Shown here piece by piece: positions 21,201 through 29,744 of a stretch of 64,000 nucleotides of DNA (positions within the stretch are counted from its first letter, which is position 1; every line of letters starts with the position of its first letter). Made by a program: the position numbers and the translations under genes. The stretch spans positions 1 to 64,000 of the forward strand of contig JAZAYU010001059.1 in NCBI GenBank assembly GCA_038501625.1. Direction: 5' to 3'. The notes beneath the pieces are model-generated. The model worked only from the letters and a program-made list of their open reading frames with translations, searched no databases and was not told where the DNA came from. This DNA is from Corbicula japonica (Eukaryota > Mollusca > Bivalvia > Venerida > Cyrenidae).

Positions 21201-23023
21201 TTCTTGTTTGCTACTTGGTCACGACCTATTGATTAAAGTGAACAGTGTATATCCTGTCAGATGGCATAGATGTGCCCGCAGATCTGGATCAACAGTGCTT
21301 GCACATGCCTTAAAAGTTGTATTTATGGAGTAAAGGTTACTAATTTTAAATTGATCATCTTAAAACATAGTATAAAATAAGGAAAAACAACTCCTGAAGG
21401 CATTAATTTGCCTTTTCATAAAATTTCTTGTTGATGTCTCCCTTGGTTCAATGAAAACACTTAGTTTTCCAAAAAAAGCTTTCATTATCAGATTATTTTT
21501 TATGCCCCCATGGAGTGGGAGGCATACTCATCCGTCCATATGTCTGTGCGTTCTTACATCCGTACGTAGGTCCTCCAAATCTTGTGGCATCAACTCCTCC
21601 TTAACTATCAGGCGGATTTCTTTCAAACTTGCACAGATGATCAAGGAGGATGTGTAGATGATTGTAAAGAAAGGATTTTTTCCTGCGGCCATTTTTACCA
21701 GAGTTATTGCCCTTTGTTATTACAAATGTTGTTGAAGCACATTGACAACACTGAGATCAAGACGGTACATGTATTGATGTTCTATTTATGCAAATAATCA
21801 GGTTAGTGATAACTGAATCAACTTTTACAGGTGTAAGCTATTTTACCAGAAGGATGGGGCATGGACAGAGAGAGGGGTGGGCTTCCTTCATCTGAAGAAA
21901 CCTGATGGTAAAGCTCAGCTTCTCGTCAGAGCAGATACCACACTAGGTAAGGGCTGAAGGTCATAAAACTCAGATTGGAAACCAGTCTCGAATCTCCAGG
22001 ATCTTATTGGCTGAAATGGCGACTGTTCTGAAGTACATTGCTCTGTCTGAAATTGGGCAACTGTTGGTGTAAACAGTGTTTAAATCACTTTATAATTATT
22101 TAAATCGTCTGCATTTAAATCTACAATTTTGCAGAATTTGATCATTTTGAAAGCAATTACTGCAATTAATATCATGGAACACTATATAATAATTTTAGTA
22201 TAGCATCTTTTTTATAGGTTCTAAATGTTTTTATTGAAGTGCATTAGTGAAGTTTTCCATACAGTTTCACATCATATATATTGTGAGGTGAGAGCATAAA
22301 AGTTCCACCTATTTTCATTTTTTCTGTATACACACTTTCCATGCTTTCTATGTGCAACTGCTTTTATAACAGTACATCAAGCTACATGTATAATGCACTA
22401 GGGATATTTTTATGAGGCCCATCTGACCGTTCAATCACTTGCATAAAGGCAGAAAAATTATATTTTCACAATCACTTTTTACAAATTATCACTAACCATA
22501 ACACTCATTTCCCTTGCAGTTTATATGCCCATTCTCATATTTTAAAAGTTCGCAAGATTTAATAAATAACTGATTGTCCTGTTTCATATATTATAATTGG
22601 CATCAATTGTAGTACATGTACTTTAGTGAATATAGTTTTACAGTTTTGCATTGGAAACAGTGTATATCCAGATCAGCTGGCACATCCATGCAGTCTGATC
22701 TGGATCTACACTGTTTGCCCACGCCATAAAGGCATATATATATGGAGGAAGGGGTGAAAGGCTAACATTTCAACTAAAAGACCAACTGTCATGTTGATTT
22801 AACCGTGTTCTGTTTGCTTTCAGGAAATATTTTACTGAACATCAGACTTTCGGAATCTGTTCCATTGTCACGTCAGGGGAAGAATAACGTGAGTTTGATG
22901 TGTGTCGTCAATCCAGCCATTCCAAAGGTTTCAGACGACAAACCAATCCCCATGCTGATACGTGTGAAAACAGCTGAAGATGCTGATGAACTGTTGGAGA
23001 AAATGAAAGAGATCAGATCCTGA
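12211..23023 (+). CDS. NUP50: NUP50 nucleoporin, six coding exons, 398 aa
   Basis: Coding exons are 12211-12279, 12703-12792, 15430-15850, 19818-20118, 21831-21946 and 22824-23023; all introns are GT-AG and phases agree. The product is a nuclear-basket nucleoporin that in other animals binds importin-alpha to help release cargo and recycle the receptor, and binds Ran. Seen here: residues 1-53 contain [20 protein letters not shown] and RHIIKARR (38-45), the importin-alpha-binding segment; a GFGGFSF motif at 61-67 with further FSGFSF and GFSF motifs at 230-251; a basic SPTKRKK (108-114), a possible nuclear localisation signal; an acidic stretch at 267-273; and a Ran-binding domain at about 282-398 ([14 protein letters not shown] through [20 protein letters not shown]). 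Vertebrate NUP50 is nearer 470 residues; the shortening lies in the low-complexity middle. The start is fixed by the conserved N-terminus and an acceptor 11 bases upstream. Confidence 0.95.
12325..12425 (+). mobile_element. Family D half copy in NUP50 intron
   Basis: TTTAGATCCAGATCACCAGG, then CTGTCTGATCAGGATTTGTA and TTTTTGGTCAGAAATAACC are the left half of palindromic family D (GATCCAGATCAG/CTGATCTGGATC arms). Confidence 0.45.
12530..12685. mobile_element. MITE family C, right half preserved, in NUP50 intron
   Basis: TTTGAGACTGGTTTCCAATC and CAGTTTTATAAC are the typical right end; the left arm is degraded. It ends about 20 bases before the next exon's acceptor. Confidence 0.45.
12703..12792 (+). 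CDS. NUP50: NUP50 coding exon 2
   Basis: Acceptor TATATTTTAG ends at 12702, donor ATG|GTAAGA at 12793, phase 0 on both sides. Encodes residues 24-53 with the basic RHIIKARR segment that belongs to the importin-alpha-binding region. Confidence 0.93.
13489..13722 (+). mobile_element. Helentron-like repeat I, left-truncated
   Basis: Shares over 200 bp with 21501-21735 (CCTCCAAATCTTGTGGCATC; TTTCAAACTTGCACAGATGA). The right end carries AGGGGCAT (inverse of the family's 5' hairpin arm), then the hairpin GTGTC-TGAG-GACAC (13701-13714), then ATTCTAGTT. A 3' hairpin shortly before CTAG|T is the Helitron-type terminus. It abuts element E. Confidence 0.55.
13724..15092 (+). mobile_element. Helentron-like repeat E with eight ~145 bp units
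   Basis: Starts with the hairpin 13727-13758 (arms AGCTCACC+TGTCAC and GTGACA+C+GGTGAGCT, one unpaired base). About eight tandem units follow, beginning near 13818, 13961, 14108, 14252, 14397, 14542, 14687 and 14829; each has TTCAAACTTGGTCAGAATGT and AACTAGGTCACTAGGTCAAA-like blocks. The right end has GGGTGAGTGA (inverse of the 5' arm) and the hairpin AGGGTCC-TAT-GGACCCT (15066-15082) before a T-rich end. It lies in a NUP50 intron. The open frames inside arise from the repeat period and are not genes. Confidence 0.6.
15095..15335. mobile_element. Family D palindromic repeat in NUP50 intron
   Basis: GTGTAGATCCAGTTCAGCTG, an AGTGAAGATCCAGATCAGG block and GCTGATCTGGATCTACACT form near-inverted halves, ending in ATGGAGTAAAAGG. 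Confidence 0.55.
15430..15850 (+). CDS. NUP50: NUP50 coding exon 3
   Basis: Acceptor ATTTTTCAG ends at 15429, donor TCTG|GTATGC at 15851; enters in phase 0 and leaves with one base. Encodes residues 54-193, including the FG-type GFGGFSF, the basic KRKK and a conserved helical stretch ([20 protein letters not shown]) typical of the NUP50 middle region. Confidence 0.93.
16270..16713 (+). repeat. Tandem repeat G, left part
   Basis: Three diverged units each carry TTTCTATTTTTAGTAAC-like, GTGACCTTGACC, CCACAGGCCCCAAAGTC-like and TGATGTTACACCTGTGT-like blocks. The array resumes at 19427 after element F, so F was inserted into it. Confidence 0.55.
18212..18268 (+). repeat. Pentanucleotide tract (ATACC)n
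   Basis: About eleven units, the first two incomplete. Nearby CTATACTATACC and, at 19123-19135, a solitary CATACCATACTGTAC suggest the trinucleotide array expanded inside an older tract. Confidence 0.85.
18287..19120 (+). repeat. Large (ACC/AAC)n array
   Basis: About 830 bases made of CCA and ACA triplets, with almost no G or T on this strand except occasional T and AGC. The period is a multiple of three, so all three frames on this strand and several opposite ones stay open, which creates long Thr/Pro/Asn frames. I treat these as non-coding. Confidence 0.9.
19427..19570 (+). repeat. Tandem repeat G, right part
   Basis: Resumes with CTATTTTTAGTAACAGTGAC and CCAGCCCCAAAATCGAACTT, the continuation of the array broken by element F. 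Confidence 0.55.
19818..20118 (+). CDS. NUP50: NUP50 coding exon 4
   Basis: Acceptor AAATTTCAG ends at 19817, donor AAAAA|GTAGGT at 20119; the split codon with exon 3 gives Val194 and the exon leaves with two bases of Lys294. Encodes FG-like motifs ([19 protein letters not shown]), the acidic stretch [10 protein letters not shown], and the first Ran-binding-domain residues. Confidence 0.93.
20195..20395. mobile_element. Family D palindromic repeat in NUP50 intron
   Basis: AATGTAGATCCAGTTCACTC on the left and GTTGATCTGGATCAACAC on the right, with CTGTAGATCCAGATCAGAT in the middle; ends in ATGGAGTGAAGGG. Confidence 0.55.
21125..21340. mobile_element. Family D palindromic repeat in NUP50 intron
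   Basis: GTGTATATTCAGATCAGCCG, ACTTCTTGTTTGCTACTTGG and AGATCTGGATCAACAGTGC blocks; ends in TTTATGGAGTAAAGGTTA. Confidence 0.55.
21501..21735 (+). mobile_element. Helentron-like repeat I with 5' hairpin
   Basis: The 5' end forms the hairpin 21501-21525 (arms TATGCC+CCCA and TGGG+A+GGCATA, one unpaired base), followed by TCCGTCCATATG and the unit shared with 13489-13722. The 3' end is truncated. Confidence 0.55.
21831..21946 (+). CDS. NUP50: NUP50 coding exon 5
   Basis: Acceptor CTTTTACAG ends at 21830; donor CTAG|GTAAGG at 21947. Encodes the start of the Ran-binding domain core ([19 protein letters not shown], then [18 protein letters not shown]). A MITE family C copy begins within five bases of the donor. 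Confidence 0.93.
21951..22060. mobile_element. MITE family C, left half, next to a splice donor
   Basis: GGGCTGAAGGTCATAAAACT, GAAACCAGTCTCGAATCTCC and ATTGGCTGAAATGGCGACT match the left arm; the right arm is lost. It starts directly after the exon 5 donor, so the donor's downstream bases are probably transposon-derived. Confidence 0.55.
22645..22770. mobile_element. Family D short copy in NUP50 intron
   Basis: GTGTATATCCAGATCAGCTG and CTGATCTGGATCTACACTG, 25 bp apart, form a compact inverted pair. Confidence 0.6.
22824..23023 (+). CDS. NUP50: NUP50 coding exon 6 with stop
   Basis: Acceptor TGCTTTCAG ends at 22823, TGA at 23021-23023. Encodes [34 protein letters not shown] and the terminal helix [16 protein letters not shown], completing the Ran-binding domain. 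Confidence 0.93.
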
Positions 23024-23060
23024 TTCAGCACTATCGACTTAACTATCAATGAAATGATCA

Positions 23061-23208
23061 GGCCTGAAGGTTATAAAACTGAGAATGGAGACCAGTCTTT
23101 AACCTCAAGCATCTGATTGGCTGAAATGGAGGCTTTCTCCCTTTCAGCCAATCAGATGGTTTAGATTTGAGACTGGTCTTCATAATTAGTTTTATGATAT
23201 TGAGACCA
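23061..23208. mobile_element. MITE family C in the presumed NUP50 3' UTR
   Basis: A near-complete palindrome: GCATCTGATTGGCTGAAATG opposite CAGCCAATCAGATG, with GGAGACCAGTC and GACTGGTCTTC outer arms. It starts 37 bases after the stop codon, so the mRNA would carry a long hairpin. Confidence 0.65.
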
Positions 23209-24729
23209 AATGTTGACTTCAAGACAGTGCTAAAATTTACTAGATTTTGAAAGGTTCAGCAATGAACTGTACTGCACTTCTTCATTCAATATTGTTGCAG
23301 AGTTTGACAATAGAGGTGAACTCAGTATTCAGACCCCCTTTAGTACTTGGCAAAAGAGTTTTTAATAGTCAAGTGGTCTTAATTTCAGGGTTGAAAACAA
23401 CGCACAGCTGTGAAAAGGGACGTTGAAATACCTGTATTTATATCGGGTGGTCCTTATTTAGGGGTGGTGTTTATGAGAGGTTTTATAATATTACATTGGA
23501 ACATAATTTCTTGTACACACTCGGATCCAATAACTTGAGGGGACAGGGGTTTTGGAAAGGACCACTCGAACATGTCACAGAATTGCTTTTTTGACGTTAC
23601 ATTCAACAAAAAAAAAGATAAAATATTTAACAGAGCATTGTTTCAAGAAAATCTTTTGATAAGATACTGAAATTTTATTGATCTGTATCAATTATGTTAG
23701 AAAAAAGTTACATTTGACTGATGTAAATTCAAATTCCTCAGAATGGATGATGTAAATGGTACTTCCGCTGAGCCTTGGTAGTTTATGCAGTAGTTGGCCC
23801 CCTTGGATTAGGTTTATCTACCTTTATCTAGCAGTTGTAAGATTTTATAATCGTGTCTTACCATTTGTATAACATGCATGTTATAAGGTTTTGACAATTA
23901 AATTAGATTTCTAATAATGCTTACTTAGATTAGAATAGTTAAAGCAAGTTAGAAAATTGCACAGGTGTAAAACTAATTAATTCATTACTTTAAATAATTT
24001 CATTAAATGCTTAACTCCCATCTTCTAACACCATGTGCAGTCTAACATTGAAAAATTGCAGTTCAGTTTTCCATTGGTCATAGTACTACTATCATCCTAC
24101 AAAATTCACTAATTTAATTAAATGCATGCTTGATATAACTTAAAGCAGATTTTTGAGTGAAGAAAGGTGAAACACTTAATGAAATACTGTTCTGAAAAAG
24201 TTCTTACACATATTCCTTCATAATGTGACTTATTTTATGTGTACTTGGGCATTCTGAACAACAGATCTGATTGTTGTTTAAGTTTAGCACTGAACATAAC
24301 ATGATCATGAAATTGTGTACTTATTGATGAAAATCATCCCACCTCCAACCCCTCCCCTCCCAAACAGTTTGCACTTGGTGGATGAAATTGGAATTTCTCC
24401 TTAACAACATCCCCTAAAATAAGATCTATTCAGAGATGAAAAGGCCCCTGAACTAAACTTACAAGATTATTGTTGACAAAACTTCAAAAACACAGCATTT
24501 ATTAATGCTTTCATGTATACAAAATACCATGAGGGGGACTTTGTCAGGAGCAGGTGTGGGGGGTAGGGGAGGCAGAGATTTTGGCTGCAAGCCAATTTAC
24601 CAGTTACTTGTATATTATTTTGAATGATGTGAGACAGTTTCCAGCTCAATCTGTAACAAATTTAATTAATGCTTTGCTTGTCTGATTTATGATTTTCTCA
24701 GACCTCCCAGTTGCAATTAATCATTTAAA
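23209..24729. other. NUP50 downstream sequence, unassigned
   Basis: Probably includes the rest of the 3' UTR. I found no convincing AATAAA in the first kilobase, so the transcript end is unknown. No other gene or repeat family recognised. Confidence 0.35.
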
Positions 24730-24930
24730 CGTTTACTCCATATACACAGGTTTTATCACTTGTGCTACCAATGTAGATCCATATCAGCTGGCACATCTGT
24801 GCTGTCTGATCTGGATCTAAATGGGTCACTTCTTTGTCAAAAAATACCCAATGAATCTAAAATCAAACAGTTTAGATCCTGATCAGACATCTTATCTGAT
24901 GTGATCAAGGCATATTCATGGAGTAGTGTT
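24730..24930. mobile_element. Family D palindromic repeat
   Basis: ACGTTTACTCCATATACACA on the left mirrors the right end ATGGAGTAG; internal AATGTAGATCCATATCAGCT, GTCTGATCTGGATCTAAA and TTTAGATCCTGATCAGACA blocks are present. Confidence 0.55.
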
Positions 24931-25489
24931 ATACAATATACAATAAATTGATCAGTTATCATTAAGAATGGTTTACATTGCAGTTTCTGTTATGATGAGG
25001 GGTAGGGGGGGGGGGGATAAGGTGTCAAAACTTTCAGTGTTTGTCATAACAATGACTTAAAAACTGCATTAAGATTCAGTTAGGATAAAAAAATGCAGTG
25101 ACATTATTTACAATATCTTTTGAACACGATGTCTCCCAGGGAAAGCGTGAAACAGGAAAAACTAGAATCATCTTCAAAGCTTCTAAGTTTACCAAGCATC
25201 TCTTTATCCTTTGATGTTTTATTCGACACTGTGTTGAAGTTAGCTATGAACATTATCACTGTTGATTGCAATTTTTTCAGCAGTTCCCTTGCAAATAAAT
25301 ATGTTATAAGATTATTAAATGGACAAAAGCATCATGTTCAAACTATTATTTTGGTGTGTATAAATTCGGTTTGTTGTGTTAAACTTGCTAATAGAAATTT
25401 TAGAGGTGTCATTAGATTATTTTTGTTTCAATAAAACTTAACAGCCAATATAACCAAAATAAATCAGTCACTAACAATAAACACTTTAC

Positions 25490-25705
25490 TCCTTTATGGT
25501 GCAGGCAAACAGTATAGATCCAAATCAACTGGCAAATCTGTGCCTTCTTATCAGGATCTACACTGTTCACTTTTTGATTCATAGAGTAAATTCTGAACAA
25601 GAAGTGAACAGTGTAGCAGTGAACAGACAGCATGGATGTGCTGTCTGATCGGGATCCACATTCATTGCTCACGCATTACATCACTTATATATGGAGTTAA
25701 GGGTT
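25490..25705. mobile_element. Family D palindromic repeat
   Basis: AGTATAGATCCAAATCAACT, AGTGAACAGTGTAGCAGTGA and GTCTGATCGGGATCCACA blocks; ends in ATATGGAGTTAAGGGTTA. Confidence 0.5.
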
Positions 25706-25984
25706 AATGGGTAAACAATACTACACCTTCTTACAGGAAGTTTTGTCATACTGGAAATCTTCAGTAATCGGGCAAGAATAATAAATCAGCTGTTCATGGC
25801 AGCAGTACTTATATACCCTGTATATGATACTTTACGCTGCAGATTGTAAATTACCATTTATTGCCATTGGGTAGAACTTTGTTGTTAGCTCCTGTAACCA
25901 TAACAAACTGAATGTCAGTGCACCATAGATTGTATTCTCTTAACAACAAAGAAAAGTATATCAACATTTCATGGTGTTTTTTTT

Positions 25985-26470
25985 CATGTGCAATCAGTTT
26001 AGATCCAGATCAGTTTGCACATCCCTTTAGTCAGATAAGAATCTACACTAGTTGGTTTTATTTCTGATAGAAGTAAAAATTGTAGATCCTGATCAGACTG
26101 GGGATGTGAATCCTGGTAGATCCTGATCAGACTGGGGATGTGAATCCTGGTAGATCCTGATCAGACTGGGGATGTGAAGGCTGGTAGATCCTGATCAGAC
26201 TGGGGATGTGAAGGCTGGTAGATTCTGATCAGAATGGGGATGTGAAGGCTGGTAGATCCTGATCAGACTGGGGATGTGAAGGCTGGTAGATCCTGATCAG
26301 AATGGGGATGTGAAGGCTGGTAGATCCTGATCAGACTGGGGATGTGAAGGCTGGTAGATCCTGATCAGAATGGGGATGTGAAGGCTGGGAGATCCTGATC
26401 AGACTGGGGATGTGAAGGCTGATCTGGATTTACACTGGTCACCCATAGGATGTAGACTTGGCCTGCAAAG
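25985..26470. mobile_element. Family D copy expanded by a tandem array
   Basis: Left arm GTTTAGATCCAGATCAG and right arm GGCTGATCTGGATTTACACT are intact. The middle has been amplified into about ten units of 34 bp (listed separately). Confidence 0.6.
26082..26424 (+). repeat. 34 bp tandem repeat, about ten units
   Basis: Units begin at 26082, 26116, 26150, 26184, 26218, 26252, 26286, 26320, 26354 and 26388 with TAGATCCTGATCAGACTGGG. The first units read TGAATCCTGG and later ones TGAAGGCTGG, while some carry AGAATGGGG in place of AGACTGGGG, giving an alternating variant pattern consistent with two-unit expansion. Confidence 0.9.
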
Positions 26471-26664
26471 TGAAGGTTTAAGTAATGAAATATCAATCTT
26501 TTTATGAAAAGAGGTGTAATTTTAAAACAATTTCAAATTTGTAATGAAGTACATAAAAATTGGTGAAGTTTCATATTTTCATAGCTGTTCAATTTGTAAT
26601 GATTATTGGTAAAGAATTTAGGAAGGAAAACTTACATAAGCCTATTAGGTAATAAGAATTAAAC

Positions 26665-26825
26665 ACTGAACAGGATCTACATTGTTTGGTTTTTGATATA
26701 TTTGTTTTTTTCTGACCAAAATGCGACCAGTGCTGATCCTAATCAGACAGCATGTGCTGGCTGATCTGCATCTTGTTTGTCCCCATTGCATGAAATTACA
26801 TATATGTGGAGAAAAAGTTTAAAGT
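26665..26825. mobile_element. Family D copy, decayed
   Basis: ACCAGTGCTGATCCTAATCA and GGCTGATCTGCATCTTG with a terminal TATGTGGAGAAAAAG. Confidence 0.4.
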
Positions 26826-26829
26826 GTTC

Positions 26830-27415
26830 TACATCTGTAAATCAGTTGATGTTTATTTAACTTGACCTGCATGGAGATATGCGTCCTGTGGATCATAGAA
26901 TTATAGTGTTCTGTAAATCAGTCTCACTTATTGAAAGTACACTTCAAATTCTTGTGAAGTAGGACACTGAAGTAGGTCGAGAAAAATAACTCTTTCCATC
27001 AAAATATGTTGGGTTTTTTGCAAGTCAGTGATTTGCTAGAGAATTTATTGTATTGATCTGCCTTTATAAAGAAAATAAAACCTTAATTTCTGTTAAATAA
27101 GATTGGTAATCTTCAATGTATCAGTTGGAATGCAAGACTTGTAACTACATTGCTGTGAAGACAAACTTACAACAGTCTTGCATGCAAGCCTTGGTATGGA
27201 CATAATCTCTGTTGCATTTCAGTTACTGCATGTAGGGATGAATGATTTGTATATTTCTAGTGCTATAATGCTATTGTCATTAAAGTTGTTGATCTTAATC
27301 GAACTTAAATAGTTGTTGTTTATATCTTCTTATATTGGCACAGGAAGTCAGCTAAGCTCAGGCTAAAGTGTTAAATCCTGCTCCAGGTGTTAAATCTTGA
27401 AATAGACTTACATAA
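26830..27415. other. Unassigned stretch
   Basis: AT-rich, no gene or repeat family recognised. AATAAA occurs near 27075 but cannot be tied to a transcript. Confidence 0.3.
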
Positions 27416-27417
27416 TT

Positions 27418-28486
27418 ATGTCTCCCCTCCTCTGGGGGAGACATATTGTTTTTGCATTGTCCGTCAGTCCGTCTGTCACACTTCGTTTCTGCTCAATAAC
27501 TGGAGTACCATTTGACCCAGAGCATTCAAACTTCACAGGGTGATGGCCCTTATTGAGTAGAAAAACCCTTTTGATTTTGGGGTCAGTAGGTCAAAGGTCA
27601 AGGTCACAGGAGCCTTAAGTGTGAAAACCGTTTCCGCTCAATAACTCGAGTACCCTTTGACCCAGAGCATTCAAACTTCATAGGGTGATAGCACTTTTTG
27701 AGTAGAAGAACCCTATTGATTTGGGGATAAGTAGGTCAAAGGTTAAGGCCACAGGGGCCTGAAGAGTGAAAACCGTTTCCTCTCAATAACAGGAGTTCTA
27801 TTTCACCCAGAGCCTTCAAACTTCATACGATGGATGTCCTTATTGAGTAGAGGACTCCTATTGATTTTGGGGTCAGTAGGTCAAAGGTCAAGTTCACAGG
27901 GCCCCCGAAAAGTGAAAACCGTATCTGGTCAATAACTGGAGTACTGCTTGACCCAGAGCATTCAAACTAAATAGGGTAATAGCCCTTATTGAGTAGAAGA
28001 ACCCTATTGATTTTGGGGTCAAAGGTCAAGGTCACAGGGGCCCGAAGAGTATAAACCGTTTCCACTCAATAACAGGAGTTCTATTTCACCCAGAGCCTTC
28101 AAACTTCATACGATGGATGTCCTTATTGAGTAGAGGACTCCTATTGATTTTGGGGTCAGTAGGTCAAAGGTCAAGGTCACAGGGGCCTGATGAGTGAAAA
28201 TGGTTTCCTCTCACTAACTGGAGTTCTATTTTACCTAGAGCCTTCAAACTTCTTAGGATGGTTGCTGTTATAGACTTGAAGAACCCTGTTGATTTTGGGG
28301 TATGTAGGCCAGCATTCAACATCACATGGGCCCGTAGAGTGAATATATATATATATATATGTGCATGTTCTTTATACCATAATAAATGACACAGGCTTCC
28401 GTTTCAAAAAGGTGATATCTCTTCCTTGGCCTTCCTTCAATAGGGCGCAGGGGAGAGACATGCGTTTTTCACAAAAAACATCTAGT
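27418..28486 (+). mobile_element. Helentron-like repeat H with six ~145 bp units
   Basis: The 5' hairpin pairs ATGTCTCCCC with GGGGAGACAT (27418-27444). Units begin near 27492, 27639, 27782, 27928, 28064 and 28208 (CTCAATAACTGGAGTA-like; GGTCAGTAGGTCAAAGGTCA). At the right, GGGGAGAGACAT inverts the 5' arm, followed by the hairpin GTTTTT-CAC-AAAAAAC (28464-28479) and ATCTAGT. The CTAG|T terminus matches the Helitron type. Confidence 0.6.
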
Positions 28487-28489
28487 ACT

Positions 28490-28980
28490 TAAACTTGATT
28501 TGAGGTGATAGCACATGTATACCATGCATAGATTTTCCCCTTGAGCTGCTGTGACAGCAACGTGCCACAAAAATCGAAAGTGTTAGAAAATTGATGGTAG
28601 TGAGTGAGTTCAATTTTGCCAATTTTAAGCTGAAACTGGGTAATTTTCTTAAAGAAATACTTTTATTGATGAAAATAAGAAAAACTATGTTGAATAGTTT
28701 ATTTTCGTATAATGGTTTTGAAGACTTAGTTTGTTTTTTATTAAAGCTGCTTTAAAACAAACAACATAAAAACTGACAAGCGCTTTGATAATCTAGATAA
28801 TCTTGCAATTTACAAACCAGTAATTATTGTATTTTTGAAAATCGGTAAGTAAGTATTGGTAATGAAAAAAATTATATCCTTAATAAAAGTAAAATAAAAA
28901 TTTATTTAAAAACTTGTTTATTTTACATTGATTGTGAAACAAGTTCTTCCAACTTATATTAATCATGCTCGATGAATGCT
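28490..28980. other. Unassigned AT-rich stretch
   Basis: No gene, RNA or repeat family recognised. Confidence 0.3.
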
Positions 28981-29034
28981 TACTGGGTTGCCAACCAGAA
29001 CTCGCACCATGTGGATTGGCAGACGAATCTCATC

Positions 29035-29098
29035 CTTGCTAGGTTTCGAACCTGTAGTCTCTGGATGTGGAGTCCGACGCTCTACCCTAGACCACTGT
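29035..29098 (-). repeat. tRNA-like sequence (SINE head or tRNA pseudogene)
   Basis: The minus strand reads GTGGTCTAGGGTAGAGCG (A-box-like), an anticodon-like loop CTCCACA (CCA would be Trp) and AGGTTCGAAACCT (B box). The anticodon stem has a mismatch, the T stem pairs poorly and no acceptor stem forms, so I do not call a functional tRNA. Confidence 0.4.
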
Positions 29099-29179
29099 TC
29101 TTAGTTATATAAGTAAACATTTATGGACTTGCAATGAAATCAGAGTTGTTTCATATTGCATTACGATGGAAATCTTTGC

Positions 29180-29324
29180 CCACGGTTATAAAACTGAGCA
29201 TGGAAACCAGTCTCAAATCTCAAGCATCTGATTGGCTGAAATGGCGACCAGTCGCCATTTCAGCCAATCAGATGCTTGAGATTTGAGACTGGTTTCCAAT
29301 CTCAGCTTTATAACCTTCAGCCCT
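29180..29324. mobile_element. MITE family C, intact palindrome
   Basis: Nearly perfect inverted halves meeting at GCGACC|AGTCGCC, with outer arms GGTTATAAAACTGAG and CTCAGCTTTATAACC. About 145 bp with no coding capacity. This is the best reference copy in the window. Confidence 0.8.
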
Positions 29325-29426
29325 GATCTTGTTACATTGTCTGATTTGTAAACACCACTTTTGATCACAATTGATCAAGGTTTACTAACATAATGACCAT
29401 CTTCCTGCATTATTCATGTTTTAGAA

Positions 29427-29738
29427 TGTTAAGGGGCACTTGCATTGCAAATGGCAAAAACTGGCTAACTTTTCAAAAATGAATTTTGGGGAAAATACTC
29501 ATTGCCACCTAGATTTTAGTGAAGAAATGTATTTATCTAAGGATATTGAGGGTATGTTTTAGTATGTGCTTGGTAATTAGAACATGAATTAGACTAAATT
29601 GAGCTTGCAAACATTAACTACATCCTTAGCTGAATACATTTCCTTACTAAAATCTAGGTGGCATTATGTATTTTCCCCAAAATTCATTTTTAAAATTTTA
29701 GCCTGTTTTCGCCAATTGCAATGTTTGCGACCCCTTAA
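29427..29738. mobile_element. TTAA-flanked MITE (element M), piggyBac-like
   Basis: Inverted arms of about 100 bp run from TTAAGGGGCACTTGCATTGC to CGACCCCTTAA, including AATGAATTTTGGGGAAAATA against its inverse and the CCACCTAGATTTTAGT block. TTAA on both sides is the target signature of piggyBac-type transposases. No coding capacity. Confidence 0.65.
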
Positions 29739-29744
29739 AGTTCA

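Noticed and set aside
27418..28486. Nuclear-receptor sites (AGGTCAAAGGTCA) as regulatory elements
   Set aside because: The motif recurs in every unit of element H, so it is part of the repeat consensus; any regulatory role would be secondary.
29035..29098. Functional tRNA-Trp gene on the minus strand
   Set aside because: A and B boxes are recognisable, but acceptor and T stems do not pair.
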